DNA from: Hydractinia symbiolongicarpus
Lineage: Eukaryota; Cnidaria; Hydrozoa; Anthoathecata; Hydractiniidae
Length of the DNA: 64,000 bases
Assembly: GCF_029227915.1 (NCBI RefSeq)
Contig: NC_079886.1
Location: 7,750,001 to 7,814,000 of the forward strand
Direction of reading: 5' to 3'
The notes beneath the pieces were generated by a model. That model worked only from the letters and a program-made list of their open reading frames with translations, did not search any database and was not told the DNA's origin. Shown here in pieces: positions 36,486 to 50,364 of this stretch (the first letter of the stretch is position 1; each line of letters opens with the position of its first letter). A program made the translations under genes and the position numbers.

Positions 36486-37747
36486 ATTTTTTACACCAAC
36501 TTTGCCAGACTTTGTATATTTAGTAAATTGATATGGGTTGTATATAACTAATTTAAATGATAAAATTTAAAAAAGAAATACAAAATATAGTTGTGTATGT
36601 GTATGTAAGTTTGTAGTGGATATATTTTTTTCTCTCGATGCATATACATATATATATACTTTTAACAGCATAAGAAAATATTCAGATTAGGGAACAATAC
36701 TTAGAAGTCTTTGAGGTTATATTTTATCTGCACTTTCCTAATACATTTTTTATGTATTACGTATTGTATGTATTTTATGTATTATTTATTATGTAAATGT
36801 TTTCTTTTTAAACTTTTAAAATATTGTAATTTTAATAGCATTTTATTTAATCAAAAAGCACTAAGTATGGGTGAGTTTCTTTTAGTATACACTGATGTGT
36901 TTTTCTCTTAAAAAGTGTCCACTAAAAGAAACACTGTCCCAAATGATCATCTCTTTAAAAAATAATTCTTGTTAAGAGGATGTACTTTTGTTTATCGTCA
37001 TTTTCTGTTCCATATTTTCGATGATAGAAAATGAAAAAGTTTTCATTTATCAACATTAATTTGTTGCAAAAAAGGCTTGACATCAAAGAAAAGCCGACAT
37101 AAACAGATTAAAATTTAAATAGGCCTTAAAGATTTAAAGATCAACTTCAGGTAGATATAAAAAAACGTTTGATATAGCAGAAAAAAGAACTTTAAGAAGT
37201 TGATAAGAAAAGTGAGAGAATGAAAATTGAACATTAAGATGAAAATTAAACATTGAGATGAAAATTTCAATTAAGCTTATTGGAAGAGGAATCTCTTGCA
37301 ACCTGAGCATTAAGAACATAACATTAGAATTAAGCTTTATTTTGTTCTTTTTTTTTTTTAAAGTGTTTCTTGGCTACCCATGGTGATGGGTTAAAAAGAC
37401 TTAGTCTCATAAAAAATTGACTCAACACATAACAGGTGTTTGCAATAGATTATTTTCAACATGAAGTGTACTCATATTCATAGAAATTGAGCAGAATTTT
37501 TGTATCTTTCAGTGGACACTTGGTCTTTGCACTTTAAGGCCTACTGTAAAAATAGACATTACTGCATTTTCCTGCTAGCTGCCTTTGCATGTTTATATTT
37601 TTGTATAATTTAAAAAGTGTTGTATCTTTCCATATAAGTTGTTGTCATTATCATTTTTAATGGCTTTGATTTTAATATTTTTAATCAAACTATGTGGTCT
37701 TAAAGAATTATATAATGTGTTTATGTTTTTTAGGTTAGGATTAAGGG

Positions 37748-39610
37748 ATGGAAGAAAAAAAGCAGATAAAATTTCTTTGTGTAGATGGAAGTAAACATAG
37801 CGATTTGGCTTTTGAATGTATGTTAATATATACATTATAGCATGCTGTCTCCCTCCCCCCATACCTACTGGGGGTATGACGATTCTATGTGCATGTAAAC
37901 AATTTTTTTTCCTTGTGGAGATTTTACATTGGTTTCTTTACTAAAAAAATTAATATTTGTATTGTGAAGTTTATTTATAACATCCTATCACCAACATAAT
38001 GATTCCCTTGTTCTTTCTTTATATTAACAGCTGTATTTTGTTAAAAATGATATCTGAATCACTTGTGCTAAGGATGCACGAAATAGCGATATCTTTGGCA
38101 GGTGATTCTGTGGGCTAGAATGGGACAGCAAAACCTGTGGATTTTCCACGGTCTGTTGTTACGCACCATTTCTTTGTAAGGTTAAGTGGCTACATAGCCG
38201 GATATGAAATAGAAATTCTTAACATTTTAACACATCAACAAATGTATATTAACATTTCGCCCTTAATCACTTATTTTATTTACTAGGGTTTTGCAAACAT
38301 GTGTACCATGAAGGTGATAGGGTTGGCGTGATTCACGTACATGTTTTACCAGATCTGCCTTCTTTTGGAATGTATGGTAAGTATAATACTGTCAATATCA
38401 CGTTTTTTATAGAAGGATTGTGGTTTTTGTGTTTTTATCTAATGAAAAAAAAATTCCCAATCGCTGCAAAAGTTAATTGTAAATAAATATAGCTTGTGTT
38501 AAGGACACAGTGTGTAATCTAGAAATCTAAAATGGGCCCATTAAATCTCAAATTAGAAATCATCAAGGTGGTTTGAGATATCAATGAAATCTTATTCATT
38601 TGCAGCTTGTATTTAAGGGGTGATAAGTCCTATATATTGTAATTAATATAATTAGCTTTTCCAATTTGGAAATAAATGTTTCATATACCTACTAAGAATG
38701 CGAGATTACACCCTGCAGTAGTGTAATAAATAAATCTGCTTATTTCAATGATTCTGAGATTTTCATAGTTTGTTGTTTATGTTTATGACTGTAAATTAAA
38801 TATATAAAAAATTATAAATTACTAATTATAATAAAAGCTATTGGCTTTCTTGACAAGAATATTTTTATTTAGTAAGATTTTTTTAAATTTTAGCTGGCGG
38901 TTATGTTGTGACTGATATTTATCAAGAAACAGTTCAACAAAGTATTGATGAAAGTAAAAAAACTGTCAAAAAATATCGAGATTTGTTCAGGGAGAAAGAT
39001 GTAAGTAGCTAAAATATTCACCAGAAAACAACAAATTTTCCGCAACTGCATAATAAAGAAATCTGTAAAATGGTTTAAAAAGTGAAATCACTTCTGAAGT
39101 TAGCTTCTTTTATTCTACTAGGAATAGCTAATGGAATCTGGGCCTATTAATTTAATTTAGTTAATACATTAGTTTTAGGCATAAGCTATTTGTTGAATTT
39201 ACCAGGTTTAAGGGGTTAAAGAGTGTTGCTTATGTATTTATAACGTTGAATTATAAACCTAAATTTCATTGAAAGAAAACAAACAAAAGAATGCTTTTTC
39301 TGTATCCTTTTGATAATTCATTTTAAACTTAAAGTCAACTAAGCAGATTGTTTCGTTTTCATTTTTGTACTTCTTTTTTACATTTGTTTGCTAGATTACA
39401 GCTGAGATATTTATTGAAAGCATGGCAGATTCTGTTGGCCATACAATTTGCAAGATTGCAGAAAAAGAAAAAGGATTACTTCTTGTTGTTGGTCAGCGTG
39501 GTTTAGGCCTAGTTAGGCGCACTCTCTTTGGCAGCGTTAGTGATTATTTAATACACCATGCTAAAATGCCAGTCATGATTGTGCCAACCTTTGAAGAAGA
39601 TGAAAAGTGA
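37748..39610 (+). CDS. Universal stress protein USP2
   Basis: Four exons: 37748-37817, 38287-38376, 38894-39000, 39395-39610, giving 160 residues. Exon 1 ends in phase 1 inside a Trp codon (T|GG). Exon 1 carries [15 protein letters not shown]; exon 2 [19 protein letters not shown]; exon 3 a helix ([18 protein letters not shown]); exon 4 [11 protein letters not shown] and then [19 protein letters not shown] with the full G-x2-G-x9-G-S nucleotide-binding motif. The start is the first ATG in frame, 14 nt after an acceptor-like TTTTTTAG. A donor GTATGT ends exon 1. Its nearest relatives in the array by exon 2 sequence are USP3 and USP4. Confidence 0.92.
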
Positions 39611-40445
39611 AATTTAGATAGCTTATTTGATGAAACAACTAATATATAAATACATGTATACATATGCTAAAACGATATTTAGAAATGTTTCTATTTAAAC
39701 TAAGTTGTTTTTAAATTATTATACAAAAACCGTAGGAAGTCTTAGAAATTCAGTGCTAAGTTACATTTGATTGCTTCTAAAATTCATTGCTTGAAATGAA
39801 ATTTTTATAAATACTTTTGTGGAAACTAAGCATTATGATTTTATTGAATATTTTAAGTAATTATATTAAAGTGAAATAATGAATGTATTGGGATTATAGG
39901 TTGTATAAATATAACTATAGGATGTATTTGTCTGCACATTTGCATTTTTATGAAGCACAAGTGAAGAATTTTTGAGTTACGCAAACTTTTTTATTTGTAT
40001 ATTCTGTGTCATAATGATTTTTGTTGAAGTCTTAATATATATTATTAAAAGTAGTATATGAGTAGTGCACTTGTTTTTGTTGTGAATTTTCCCTTGTAGT
40101 TTTAACCCTCTTATCCAAATAACATTACTGCTACAGATGTTGGTCCACTCTATGTATTTCCATTAGTTTGTTTTTTGCTGTCAAACCTTCTTTAAATTAA
40201 AAATAAAAGCTTTTTTCATCTGGACAATAACGAGCATTGTGAAGTATAGGTTGTGGGTTTTAAAAAACAACTTGTCAAAACAGATGCTAGCTCTATTATG
40301 CAGATTGGTATTTGTAAGCTCTTTACCTATATCATTTCCACCAGCTTCTGATGCTTTTTTCTGAGCTGCACTCTTTTGTTGTACCAGGTAATTGATCCCC
40401 TGCGCATCTCATTTAGTTTTAACTATTACAACAGAATTAATCGAA

Positions 40446-42369
40446 ATGGCCGAAGCCAGTGGAAAGAAATTAAAAGCTATCTGCATTGATGGAAGTGAAC
40501 ACAGTGAACGAGCACTGAAATGTAAGTTTCATGAATAACATATGTACAGGGTTCTTTAGAACAATTATAAATAGGTAGGTTTGTAACATGTCAAGCAACA
40601 ACAATGGGTGCGAGATATTGTTTTGAGTTTTTATCTTTCTGTGCTCTAAAAACAATATTAGTTTATCCTAATGTTTATCCTTGTAATAAAACGTGATTTT
40701 CATTTGAGGCCTGTTTCTTATTAAACTGTAGGAACTAAGGCCAATGCAATTATATAAGGACAACCACTTCTCTTTTACCACTTTGTTTTTGCACTATTTT
40801 TTATAGGGTTTTTTGATAACGTTTATCATGAAGGTGATGAAGTCGCATTAATTCATGTACATGTTCTCCCTGATCTACCTTCATTTGGCATATATGGTAT
40901 GTTAACCTGAAGCTCAGAGTTTTGTTTTATTAATGTTGAGTTTTACCGTTGTAACATCTGCTATTGATTTTAATTTGTTGAAACTCTTTTTTGCTTTTTG
41001 AATTAAATTATATTCATACTTTTTTTGTATATTATTTTGTTATTGGAATTTTAGGACACATGTTTTTTATAAATCTTTCTTATCAGTATAGATGAGAGCA
41101 AACAGAATTATTTGAACATTACTTACATGAGACTTTTGATCAGGTTCTACAGGTTACAATTAACACTGTGTTCAAAATTATTTTTTCTTTTTTTTCATTT
41201 TGCATGAAAATCAATAAAATTAGGTTAATTCTTTATCTTGTTTGCTGTCTTTAGCTGGTGGAATTGTAGCCACCGAGATCTATCAAGAAACTGTCGAAGA
41301 GAGCATCAAACATAGTAAAGTAACCTGCGAGAAGTACAAAGAACTTTGTGCTGCCAAAGGAGTAGGGTTTTCTTAATTTTATTTCAAGTCAGAATGTTAT
41401 TTTAAATGTCTGAAATACACGCAGTAAATAAATAACCATTATTAAATAAAAACAAGGACAATAATAATAAATTATGACTTCAATGGACTTTAGTTAATCT
41501 TCTGTACTTATTAATTATTTCAATATTTGCCTTTCTAGGAAAATCCACCACTTCTCTTTTCGTATTAAAAAATACGAAATACGGAAATTTCGTATTAAAA
41601 AATACAGATTTCGTATTTTGAAACACCCTTATTTTTAAAAATACGAAATACCAATTTTTGTAGTTTTTAAAAAAAAGCAATTCGTATTTTTAAAAATACG
41701 AAATAAGGAATTCTATTGTTTTAAAAATACGAATTAAAAATAAAAGCAGTCAATTTTCCCAGAGAGCATCACAAATGCTAAAAAAGAACTTCAACTAAAC
41801 TTTTACTTACGTCTTAAGTTCTCCTATATCTTAAAATTAAAGATTCTTTTTATTAAGAAAGATTGCCGGGCAGTTTTGTATTATTTTTTTTGTTTAAGTA
41901 ATAGATAAAATGTACAGTATAGGTATGGCTTTGTCTAACCAAACAAACCAAAGATCAGAGTCCTGTTGTAAACATTGACCAAGTTCAAACGTGTAAATCT
42001 AAAATAGGAATAGCCTAAACTATTGCTTATGGGAATGCACTTTAAAATTTGTCAGCGATTGTAGACTTCTAAAGTTTTTAGTAAAAACCTAATGATAAAA
42101 TAAACATGACGGGAGAATCAATCAAAATAACATGCAATTTATATGTTAAGGTAACTCCAAAGATATTTGCTGAAACAATGGAAGATTCAATTGGACATAC
42201 CATTTGCAAAATTGCCAAGGAACATCATGCTTACATGATTATTATTGGTCAGCGTGGTTTAGGTGCAATACGCCGCACTTTATTTGGTAGTGTCAGTGAT
42301 TATGTCCTGCATCATGCCCACGTACCAGTAGTTGTGGTGCCGTCAGAAGACAAAGATAAATCTAAATGA
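40446..42369 (+). CDS. Universal stress protein USP3
   Basis: Four exons: 40446-40521, 40807-40896, 41255-41361, 42151-42369, giving 163 residues. Exon 1 codes [20 protein letters not shown]; exon 2 [20 protein letters not shown]; exon 3 [17 protein letters not shown]; exon 4 [14 protein letters not shown] followed by [18 protein letters not shown] near residues 124-138. All USP landmarks are intact. The exon 3 donor is a weaker GTAGGG. The third intron holds a cluster of palindromic TTTCGTATT motifs. An ACAACAG acceptor-like site is 11 nt before the ATG. Intergenic distance from USP2 is about 0.8 kb. Confidence 0.93.
41557..41745. repeat. Cluster of palindromic CGTATTTTTAAAAATACG motifs
   Basis: At least seven copies or half-copies of TTTCGTATT and AATACGAA occur in 190 bp, several arranged as head-to-head palindromes such as CGTATTTTTAAAAATACG. 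They lie in the last intron of USP3. No protein-coding potential is seen; the minus ORF at 41480-41680 is a by-product. Confidence 0.8.
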
Positions 42370-43164
42370 TTATGTTTGCAATAAGTTTTAATATTTTTTT
42401 AATGTTGTTATTTTTTGTTATTGTTAACAACAAATTTTATTTTGGGATAATTTAGAAGTTCTTTCATAAAATTGTTATCTTATGATATTTGTTTCGTTTT
42501 TTGTAAAACATTAGTAATTTTTAAGAATGTTCTTAATATAATAGAAAACTTCCTAATCATTTTTGACTGCTTGTAAACATAACCAAAACATGTAAAGTAT
42601 AATAAAAATATTTTTTCCAAATTGTAATTTTTATGAAAGCATGGAATGTGTTTTAATGCCTTGTTTCTTATGGTTAGTCTCTTTTTTCTACTATAAGTTC
42701 TAATATACCAATGTATGTACTACTATTGTATGCAGTATACCACGTATATAACATTATATAGAAAAAAGGTTGTATTGTCTCCTAATCTGTTGCTTTCGGT
42801 AGACTTAAAAATATTTATGTTTGCCTTAACCTCACCTTGTGTTTTTTTCAAAAAAGAGGTTAATTACTGTATAGTAATGTATAAGATGTATAAGATAACC
42901 AATTATATCGCTTCATTTCTTTGAAAACAATTTTAAGTCCAGCTGACAGACCAACACAATGAGAAAGAAAGAGTACTGCATTACAATTTCTACTTTCCAT
43001 AGTGGAAACAAATAGATCAATTATTTCCAAAAAAAACAATTGTTTTTTTTAAAATGAATCAGGGCATGGATGCTTTTTATTATGTGCCAACGCTTATGCC
43101 ATGTTCTATGCTGTGAAAATATTAAATACTTATCTTTTTATTTGCAAAAATAAGTAAAGTTACA

Positions 43165-45135
43165 ATGGCTAGCTCAGAAAATAAACTGAAGTTGATTTGT
43201 GTTGATGGTAGTGTGCACAGTGACCGAGCTGTGGAATGTAAGTTCTTTTTTTTTTTTTTTTTTTTTTTTTGTCAGTACCTTAAAACACTTGTATTTTTGA
43301 TGTTTTTAACTTACTACCTGGCAATGAGTGAGTTTCAATCTATGGTTTTATGTGCCCATTTTGTTGCGGTTCTGGTAACAGCCAGGCAGCATGTTATTGT
43401 GGCACATCTGTGTATGTGTTCTTTCCTGAAAAGGGTTTACACTGAACAAACAAATATAATATGGGTAATGAAAATCAAAGAAGTGATATTTTGTGGATTG
43501 CTAAATTGCTATAACCACCATTTAGTGTTGTTAGTATATTGCAGCATGTAGTGCAGTGGGTTCAGTTCTCTTGATCGTGAATTAAACTTCATTCTCTACC
43601 AAGCTGTATGTTAGAGATGATGTATCAGTGCTTTAATTTCACTTTTAATTTTGTTTTTACAGGGTTTTTTGACAATGTATACATGCAAGGTGATGAAGTT
43701 GGCATTGCTCATATCCATGTGTTGCCGGATATGCCATCGTTTGGTTTTTATGGTTAGTCTAGGTAGTTTTAAAAAATTAATTTGACCCTTTATATCATTA
43801 ACGCAGGAAAAGTTTTATTGAATAGAAGGAGTAACCAAATAATGTATCTCATGTTTTGCCAATTTTTTTGTGGGTCTGAGAGTAAAAGAAAAAAAAATTG
43901 TTTTAAGTACTACACATGTTTCTTTAAGCACAATCTTTAATAAAATTAATGGTGTTAAAGTAGCTTTCAGACATACCCTGTAATCCTTCAACTAAAGTTT
44001 CGTGAAATTATTAACACACAACAAAAATAGTAATGTTTTTTTCAGATTTTACCATTGTAAGAAAGTATCAAATTTATAGAAATTTGTACCAAGGATGTCT
44101 CATTGGAAAGCAGTTCCAAATAAAAAATAAGGCCTTTAACGTTCTAAATTTTTGGACCTGTCAATTTAAGGCCATATGTTCTCAGCATGTGTTTCTTAAT
44201 CATAAATAACAGTACTTAAAAGATCACACTAAAAGCTACAATATTGGCATGATCATTAGTATGGACATTGGCTAAGTGAGCAATATATGCAACACATTTT
44301 TGAGATTAGAGTGGAATTTTTAATATTAAGAGTACAAAATTTCATGATTTTGAGAAGCGGCAAAGTTTTCTTGCTTTATTTTTTACTGGATAGACAACAA
44401 AGATCACTAAAAGTTGCATATAGCTACAAATTATTAAAATGGAATATAAAATATGGAGTATTCTAATTGGATATTATAACATCAGATTTTTAAAACTAAA
44501 TCAAGTAAATTCAGATGTTTCTTATTTTTTGCAAGTTATCAACTAGCGTTGATGGTGTTTGTCATAATGGGGTTTAAGGCTTATTGTCTCTTTTGAAAAA
44601 TTTATCCACTATTGTTTATACCTGTTAGCCCATCCTAACATGGAGAAAATCTCACACACCAAGTATTTTAAAGATGGTGAAGCCATTGTTGATGCTTCAT
44701 ATCAGGAACGGATTCAAAACAGTGTGTTAGACAGTCAGGCTGTTGTGGAAAAATACAAGGAAATGGTGAAGACCAAAGGGGTAGGTCAACTATTAATTCT
44801 GTCTAGGTATACTACAAGAGATAATAGCACATGATATACCTCTGAAAAGGGAATTAACAGATCCTCTTCTTTTTTCTTTGTCTGTTTGCAATTTAGATTT
44901 AACAACTTAAAGCATTCAGTTTATTTTAACGTAGGTGGAGCCACATGTTTTTGTTGAAACCATGCATGACTCTGTAGGCCATACTCTGTGCAAACTGGCG
45001 AAGAAAAACCATGCAAAGGTTATCGTGATTGGACAACGTGGACTTGGAACTGTCCGCCGAACACTTTTTGGTAGCGTCAGCGATTATGTTCTTCACCACA
45101 CACACATTCCAGTCATTGTAGTCATGCCTGAGTAA
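43165..45135 (+). CDS. Universal stress protein USP4 (extended third exon)
   Basis: Four exons: 43165-43237, 43663-43752, 44629-44780, 44935-45135, giving 171 residues, the longest in the array. Exon 1 has LKLICVDGSVHSDRAVE; exon 2 FFDNVYMQGDEVGIAHIHVL; exon 4 SVGHTLCKLAKKNH and [19 protein letters not shown], with the nucleotide-binding motif intact. Exon 3 is 152 bp against 107 in most copies, adding about 15 residues (AHPNMEKISHTKYFKDGE) before the helix. Exon 2 uses a GTTAGT donor. Intron 1 begins with a long T-run near 43246-43270. The acceptor-like site before the ATG is the weakest of the array. Confidence 0.9.
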
Positions 45136-45815
45136 ACATTTGCATGTGTATTTATTTTTTCTTTTGGGTTAAGCTGAGAATGATGATGACGATAATGATG
45201 ATGGTCTTATATTCATATATATTATTTACAGTATTTGCTTCTAATAGAAATGTGTTTTTTAATTCAGAGTGACAATCTGTTTTGATGTAATAATAACTAT
45301 TGACATGAAATTTTCAGGAATCCTTATATAGAATACTTCGATAAATTGCTGACCTCTAGTTTTTCTAAACTGATATTGTCACAAATAAACATCTGAGTGT
45401 ATTGCGTGTCTATTTATTCCACATATTTGAGTAACGTTACTACTATATAACAAAAATTTCTAATTATACATATAATATTTGATAAATTAATTAGCACCTC
45501 TATTTTGCACATAAAATTTTTACTTTTTTTTATTTTCTGATAATATTTTGAAATCTATATATTTGATGTGTAAATTAAATTGTATTGTTTGATTGTTTAT
45601 ATTCTCGTTTTTAGCTGATGCCTGAATTGAGTATTCTATATCTGTTGGGTTCTATTTAAGCTGTTAGGTAATCATATAACAAAGAAAAAAATAATTTGCG
45701 CTTTGAAAAACTTTAAGCATAATGGGTTTGTTAGGTAAATTGTTCCCATACACTGCCAGTCTATCAAAAGTATGTTAATATTTGCACTTTTTATTTTATC
45801 TTAGTAACTATTAAA

Positions 45816-47289
45816 ATGTCTTCTAATAAGTTAAATTTGGTGTGTGTTGATGGAAGTGAACACAGTGACAGAGCATTCTCGTGTAAGTATAAGCTGTGCA
45901 AAGAGTAATTCTCTTTCCTTTTCTGTTACTATAGGTGTGGTTCTAAAGCCAACCTAAAATTGTGTCCTAATCATGGAATAAACTTCTACTTTTCAGGGTA
46001 CTGCAAAACACTTCATCGAGAAGGTGATACTGTAGGCTTGGTACACATTCAGCAAATTCCCTACATGCCAATTGGATTATTTGGTAAGTTGCAGAGTATG
46101 TTATCATCAATCTTAAAAACCTGTAAAGTCTGGAAATTTTAAGTTGCATCAAAATGTCAGGAAATTTAGTAAAGTTTTCAAAGTGGGGTGAAACCAGGCA
46201 TTTTTAATGTGTAAAACTCAGCTGTCGTTTTTATGAGTGCTTATTGGATATTGCCTTCACATTTTTGTATTTATGGTGAGCAATTGGATATGTGTAATTC
46301 AGGGAAATTAACATTTTAGTGAAATGAAGAAGGGAAACAGGCTGAGTACCATATAATAAAATTTCAGACGGTTAAAGACGGTTTTGTATATTTAAAGAAT
46401 TTTCTTAAAGGTTGTGAAGGTTTTTCTTTTAATTCTTTAGAGGATGGACTTCTTATTGACAGTGCATGTCAAACAGCAATTGAAGAAAATATAGCAGCAA
46501 GCAAAGATGTTGTGGAAAAATACAAGTCTCTTTGTTCTGAAAAACAGGTATCGTTTCATTTATGTTGTATTTGCAAATTTTTTGCTATTAAAAGGACAAT
46601 TTTTATGTCAGTAAATTTTGTCAAAACGCACTCGTGCAACAGCAATGTTGTATTTATGTTATTCTATGTATTCTGTTCACTGTAGTTTTTACATTTATAT
46701 CATGGTTAAAATTATAGTCATTAATTAACCAGATCATTAATCTGGCAATTTTCATTTTGCTAAAAATTGCCAGGCTGTTTTTTCCAATAAGGACTTATTC
46801 ATCCACTGCGGGAAAGTCATTTCACAGCTCTTTTATTCCAGAAAAAATTACAGTGATTTTTCTAGTTGTATTTTTTTCTGTTTCTGTTTGAAGAGCTACT
46901 TTTTATTATCAAAATTTGTGGATTGTTTTTTTAAGCAAAAATCTTTGTGATTTTGTAAGATAACTACAAACACTACATCTGTTATCTTATTATGTTGCAC
47001 TTGTAGGAGTTTTATATTGCACTTGTCGAAGGTTCTAATTCCAATAAATGTATTTTATAAATGCACATTTAAAATTTTCTAGCTCAAGGCTGTTCCTTTC
47101 CTACAAGTGTGCGATGATTCAGTGGGTTACACAATATGTAAAATAGCCAAAGAGAATTCGGCAGATGCCATTGTGATTGGACAGCGCGGGTTAGGTACCA
47201 TTCGGCGCACTCTTCTTGGTAGTGTGAGTGATTACGTACTGCATCATTCGCATATACCAACTGTTGTTATTCCGAAAGAAGAAAAATAA
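45816..47289 (+). CDS. Universal stress protein USP5
   Basis: Four exons: 45816-45882, 45997-46083, 46441-46547, 47083-47289, giving 155 residues. Intron 1 is only 114 bp. Exon 1 codes LNLVCVDGSEHSDRAFS; exon 2 LHREGDTVGLVHIQQIPYMP; exon 3 starts EDGLLIDSACQTAIEEN instead of the usual AGG or GGG turn; exon 4 [16 protein letters not shown] and [19 protein letters not shown] with an intact G-x2-G-x9-G-S motif. A strong acceptor-like site (TTTTATTTTATCTTAG) ends 11 nt before the start codon. This copy groups with no other member clearly by exon 2. Confidence 0.92.
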
Positions 47290-47989
47290 TTTATAATAAT
47301 TTTTAAAGCATTATCTTTCAACATTTATCTAAAACATGCATTTATAATTGGTTCGGTTTTGAAATTTTTTGAAATTATTTTTCTCATTTGTATATTTAGT
47401 TTATGTTAAATGTTTACATGCTAATTAATATACAGTATATATTTTTAAATTACCTATGCATTTTTTAGGGCATCAAAGATTTATGCATAAATTACATTTA
47501 AGTTTATTATTTTTATTTTGTTAGACTGAAGCTGTATTTCTTACACCTCGAAGATATGATACTTTAGGTCTGATAAATTCTTTCTTATACACACAACATA
47601 AAAAACAATTTGGAAAAAGTTTGTCTTTAAAATCGATTGAATCATAATGGTGGAATTTACACACACAATCTCCTACATCGTATGGTTTAACTTACTCTGT
47701 TTAGGGTTAAATATAAATCTGATATAAAGTATTATTTAAAGGAATGATCAATATTTAACTGTGAATTAAATATGTATAAAAATTTCATTTGTGAGTTAGT
47801 TTGTTGCCTTAACCAGATGTCAGTCTGTTTTTTATACTTATTTTTGAGTACTGTGGTACAATTATTATTTAACTAGTTCATAAAATGTTAGGTCATTAAA
47901 TGTAGTAGGTTGCCTTTTTATATTCTCTTATCGTTATTGTTACTCTTCATATTTTCTACAACTTAATTGTAGACTGAAATAAAAACATA

Positions 47990-49604
47990 ATGGCTGGTGA
48001 ATCACCAAAAAACCTAACTCTGGTATGTATAGATGCAAGTGAACATAGCAAACGTGCATTGGAATGTAAGTACATGTTAGACACTATTCTTGGCAGTTAT
48101 TCAAATTCTAACAAAAGGTGTCCAGCAGCAAGAAAAAAACTGGAAAGACTGCAGCAATTTTCTTAAGTTCAAGTATGGTCATCGCTGCAGTATATTGACC
48201 TAAATTTCATGGTATGCTGCCCCATTCAAGTCAATAACAAAGTAACAGAAACAGGTATAAGTAGATCTTCTATTAATCTTTTAGGGTATTTCAATACTAT
48301 TCATCAAAATGGTGATGACATTGGCCTTGTTCATGTCCACAACCCTCCAGATTTTCCTGTAGGAATGGGTTTGCATGGTAAGTATTTTTATAAATCCAGC
48401 ATAATATATTATTGAGTTGGTGTTTTGCTTGAATGTAGAAGTGCTGGGGAATTAAATGAAATTAGTAATGTTTTAACATTAAAACATTTAAATGTGCGTT
48501 TTGAATTTCTGCGAATTTATTATTTTTCTCTTTGCAGTTTTATACACATTACAAATAACAAAGTAATTTATCTACTTGTTAGGAACAAGAAACAGCATTT
48601 TCATTACTATTTTAGCTGGAGAACTTTTGGCAAGTGATTTATATCAAGAAGCTGTAAAACAGAGTTTAGCAGCAACTGAAGCTGTTGTGGAGAAATACAA
48701 AAAGGCTTGTGAAGACAGAGGTGTAAGTACATGGTGGATATGTCTGACAACTAAAGATGTATATTTTGTTACTTTTTCACTCATTGACATTAGCCACATG
48801 TCTACTTAAGTCTTGCTGTCGTTGTAAAGTAATCAAATGTTTTATCACCTTTACCTACACTTTTGACATTACTACATTCTGTGGTAACTTTTAACGAAAA
48901 AAAAATCATCTACGTTCAAAGGAAAATTCACTTTATATGAATCATACACAAGCATTACTCCTACCACGGGATTAGCGTTTCAACCTTAGAAGTTTTTTTT
49001 ACCAAAATGCCGGGAATACTAGAGAGGCAAAATTTCTTTTTATGCCTAAAAATTGAATTGTATTATTTTCAGTAAAAACAATTCAGCAAATTTTTAGAAA
49101 ACTGATAAAATAATGGTGCTTAAAAATGCATAAAATTAAAATAGGTTTATAACAAATCTGTTTGTATAATTGCTCAAAACAACTTAATTGTTATTTTCAG
49201 TTTTTTCAACATAGCCTTAAAAATACCAATTCTAATTTATTATCTACATGCTTTTACTATAGGTCTTATTATTATTATATTATATTATATATTATAGCGT
49301 TCTTATTATTGTGCTTCTACTAGGAACTATTGCTGGATGTTCAAATTTTTTTTCAGTTTTGATTTTGTAAACCAAACCTGTTTTACATATTTTTCAGGTC
49401 ACTCCAAAAGTTTTTAAAGAATCTGTTCAGGACTCCATAGGAAACACCATTTGTGAAATCGCTAAAAAATGTGAAGCCACACTTATCGTGATCGGTCAAC
49501 GTGGTCTGGGTGCTATTCGGCGAACACTTTTTGGTAGTGTTAGTGATTATGTTCTTCATCATACCCATATTCCTGTTGTAGTTGTACCCCCAGCAGAGAG
49601 TTAA
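47990..49604 (+). CDS. Universal stress protein USP6
   Basis: Four exons: 47990-48065, 48285-48377, 48616-48722, 49398-49604, giving 160 residues. Exon 1 codes [17 protein letters not shown]; exon 2 HQNGDDIGLVHVHNPPDFPV and then GMGLHG, one codon longer than most; exon 3 SDLYQEAVKQSLAATEAVVE; exon 4 SIGNTICEIAKKCEA and [19 protein letters not shown]. The nucleotide-binding motif is intact. The PVGxGxHG ending of exon 2 is shared with USP8. A good acceptor-like site (TTAATTGTAG) lies 17 nt before the ATG. Confidence 0.92.
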
Positions 49605-50364
49605 AAGCACATTGTTACCTTTTGGATGTAATTTTTAGGAAATTCTTACAATTATAACAAATAGTGAATTATTTGCGTTGAATTTTTTCGTGAAATATTC
49701 CCTTTTCGTTAATATCTTATATATTAACCTGTCATAACTTTACATGTTGGATAAATAGACTAAAAATTGACAAAAGCTTTTTACAGTAATATTTTTTAGA
49801 ACATTCTGTCAACTTCATTATCATGGTAATTGAATATGGCACGGGATATTATAATAGTACACCTCTTGTGAGGTGTGTTAAGCCTATGAACCCTTCTGAA
49901 TTGAAGAAAATAAACAAATACTTTTTTTCCTGTATTTTGATTAGCTCTTTTGTCTGTCAAAAGTAGAATACAAATAGTTTTACTTTTTGTGTGGTATAAT
50001 CGAATTTTAATAATATTAATGTGTCATTTTGTCCTCTGCTGTTCAGCAGTGAAAATCAAACTCAAGTACACTGTTAAAAATACCTTTATAGAGGTAATTT
50101 TTTAATGGTAGTCAATCTCCATGTTTTGTGGTGCACTTGCTATTTGATTTTCTTCATTAAATATATATTCTAGTTTGACAGAAAGCACACTGTAAATTGA
50201 CTGTAATTGGCACTAGCATTGTAACCTCTCATCTCTGCACCTAATTGCTTCTTTCTTTTCACTTTGTGTATCATTATGCTGAAGTCTTTTTCCCTTCAAA
50301 TATAAGCAGATTATTGACTTTTTGGCCTAATTATCATATGGTTACGTAGAATAAATATTTGTTG

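Noticed and set aside
42106-42369. USP3 exon 4 starting at the upstream ATG (42106)
   Set aside because: The phase-0 acceptor at 42149-42150 matches all other copies; the upstream ATG segment is intron and unlike any USP N-terminus.
43165-43551. A 128-residue protein starting like USP4
   Set aside because: It reads through the exon 1 donor GTAAGT into intron 1; the real gene splices to 43663.
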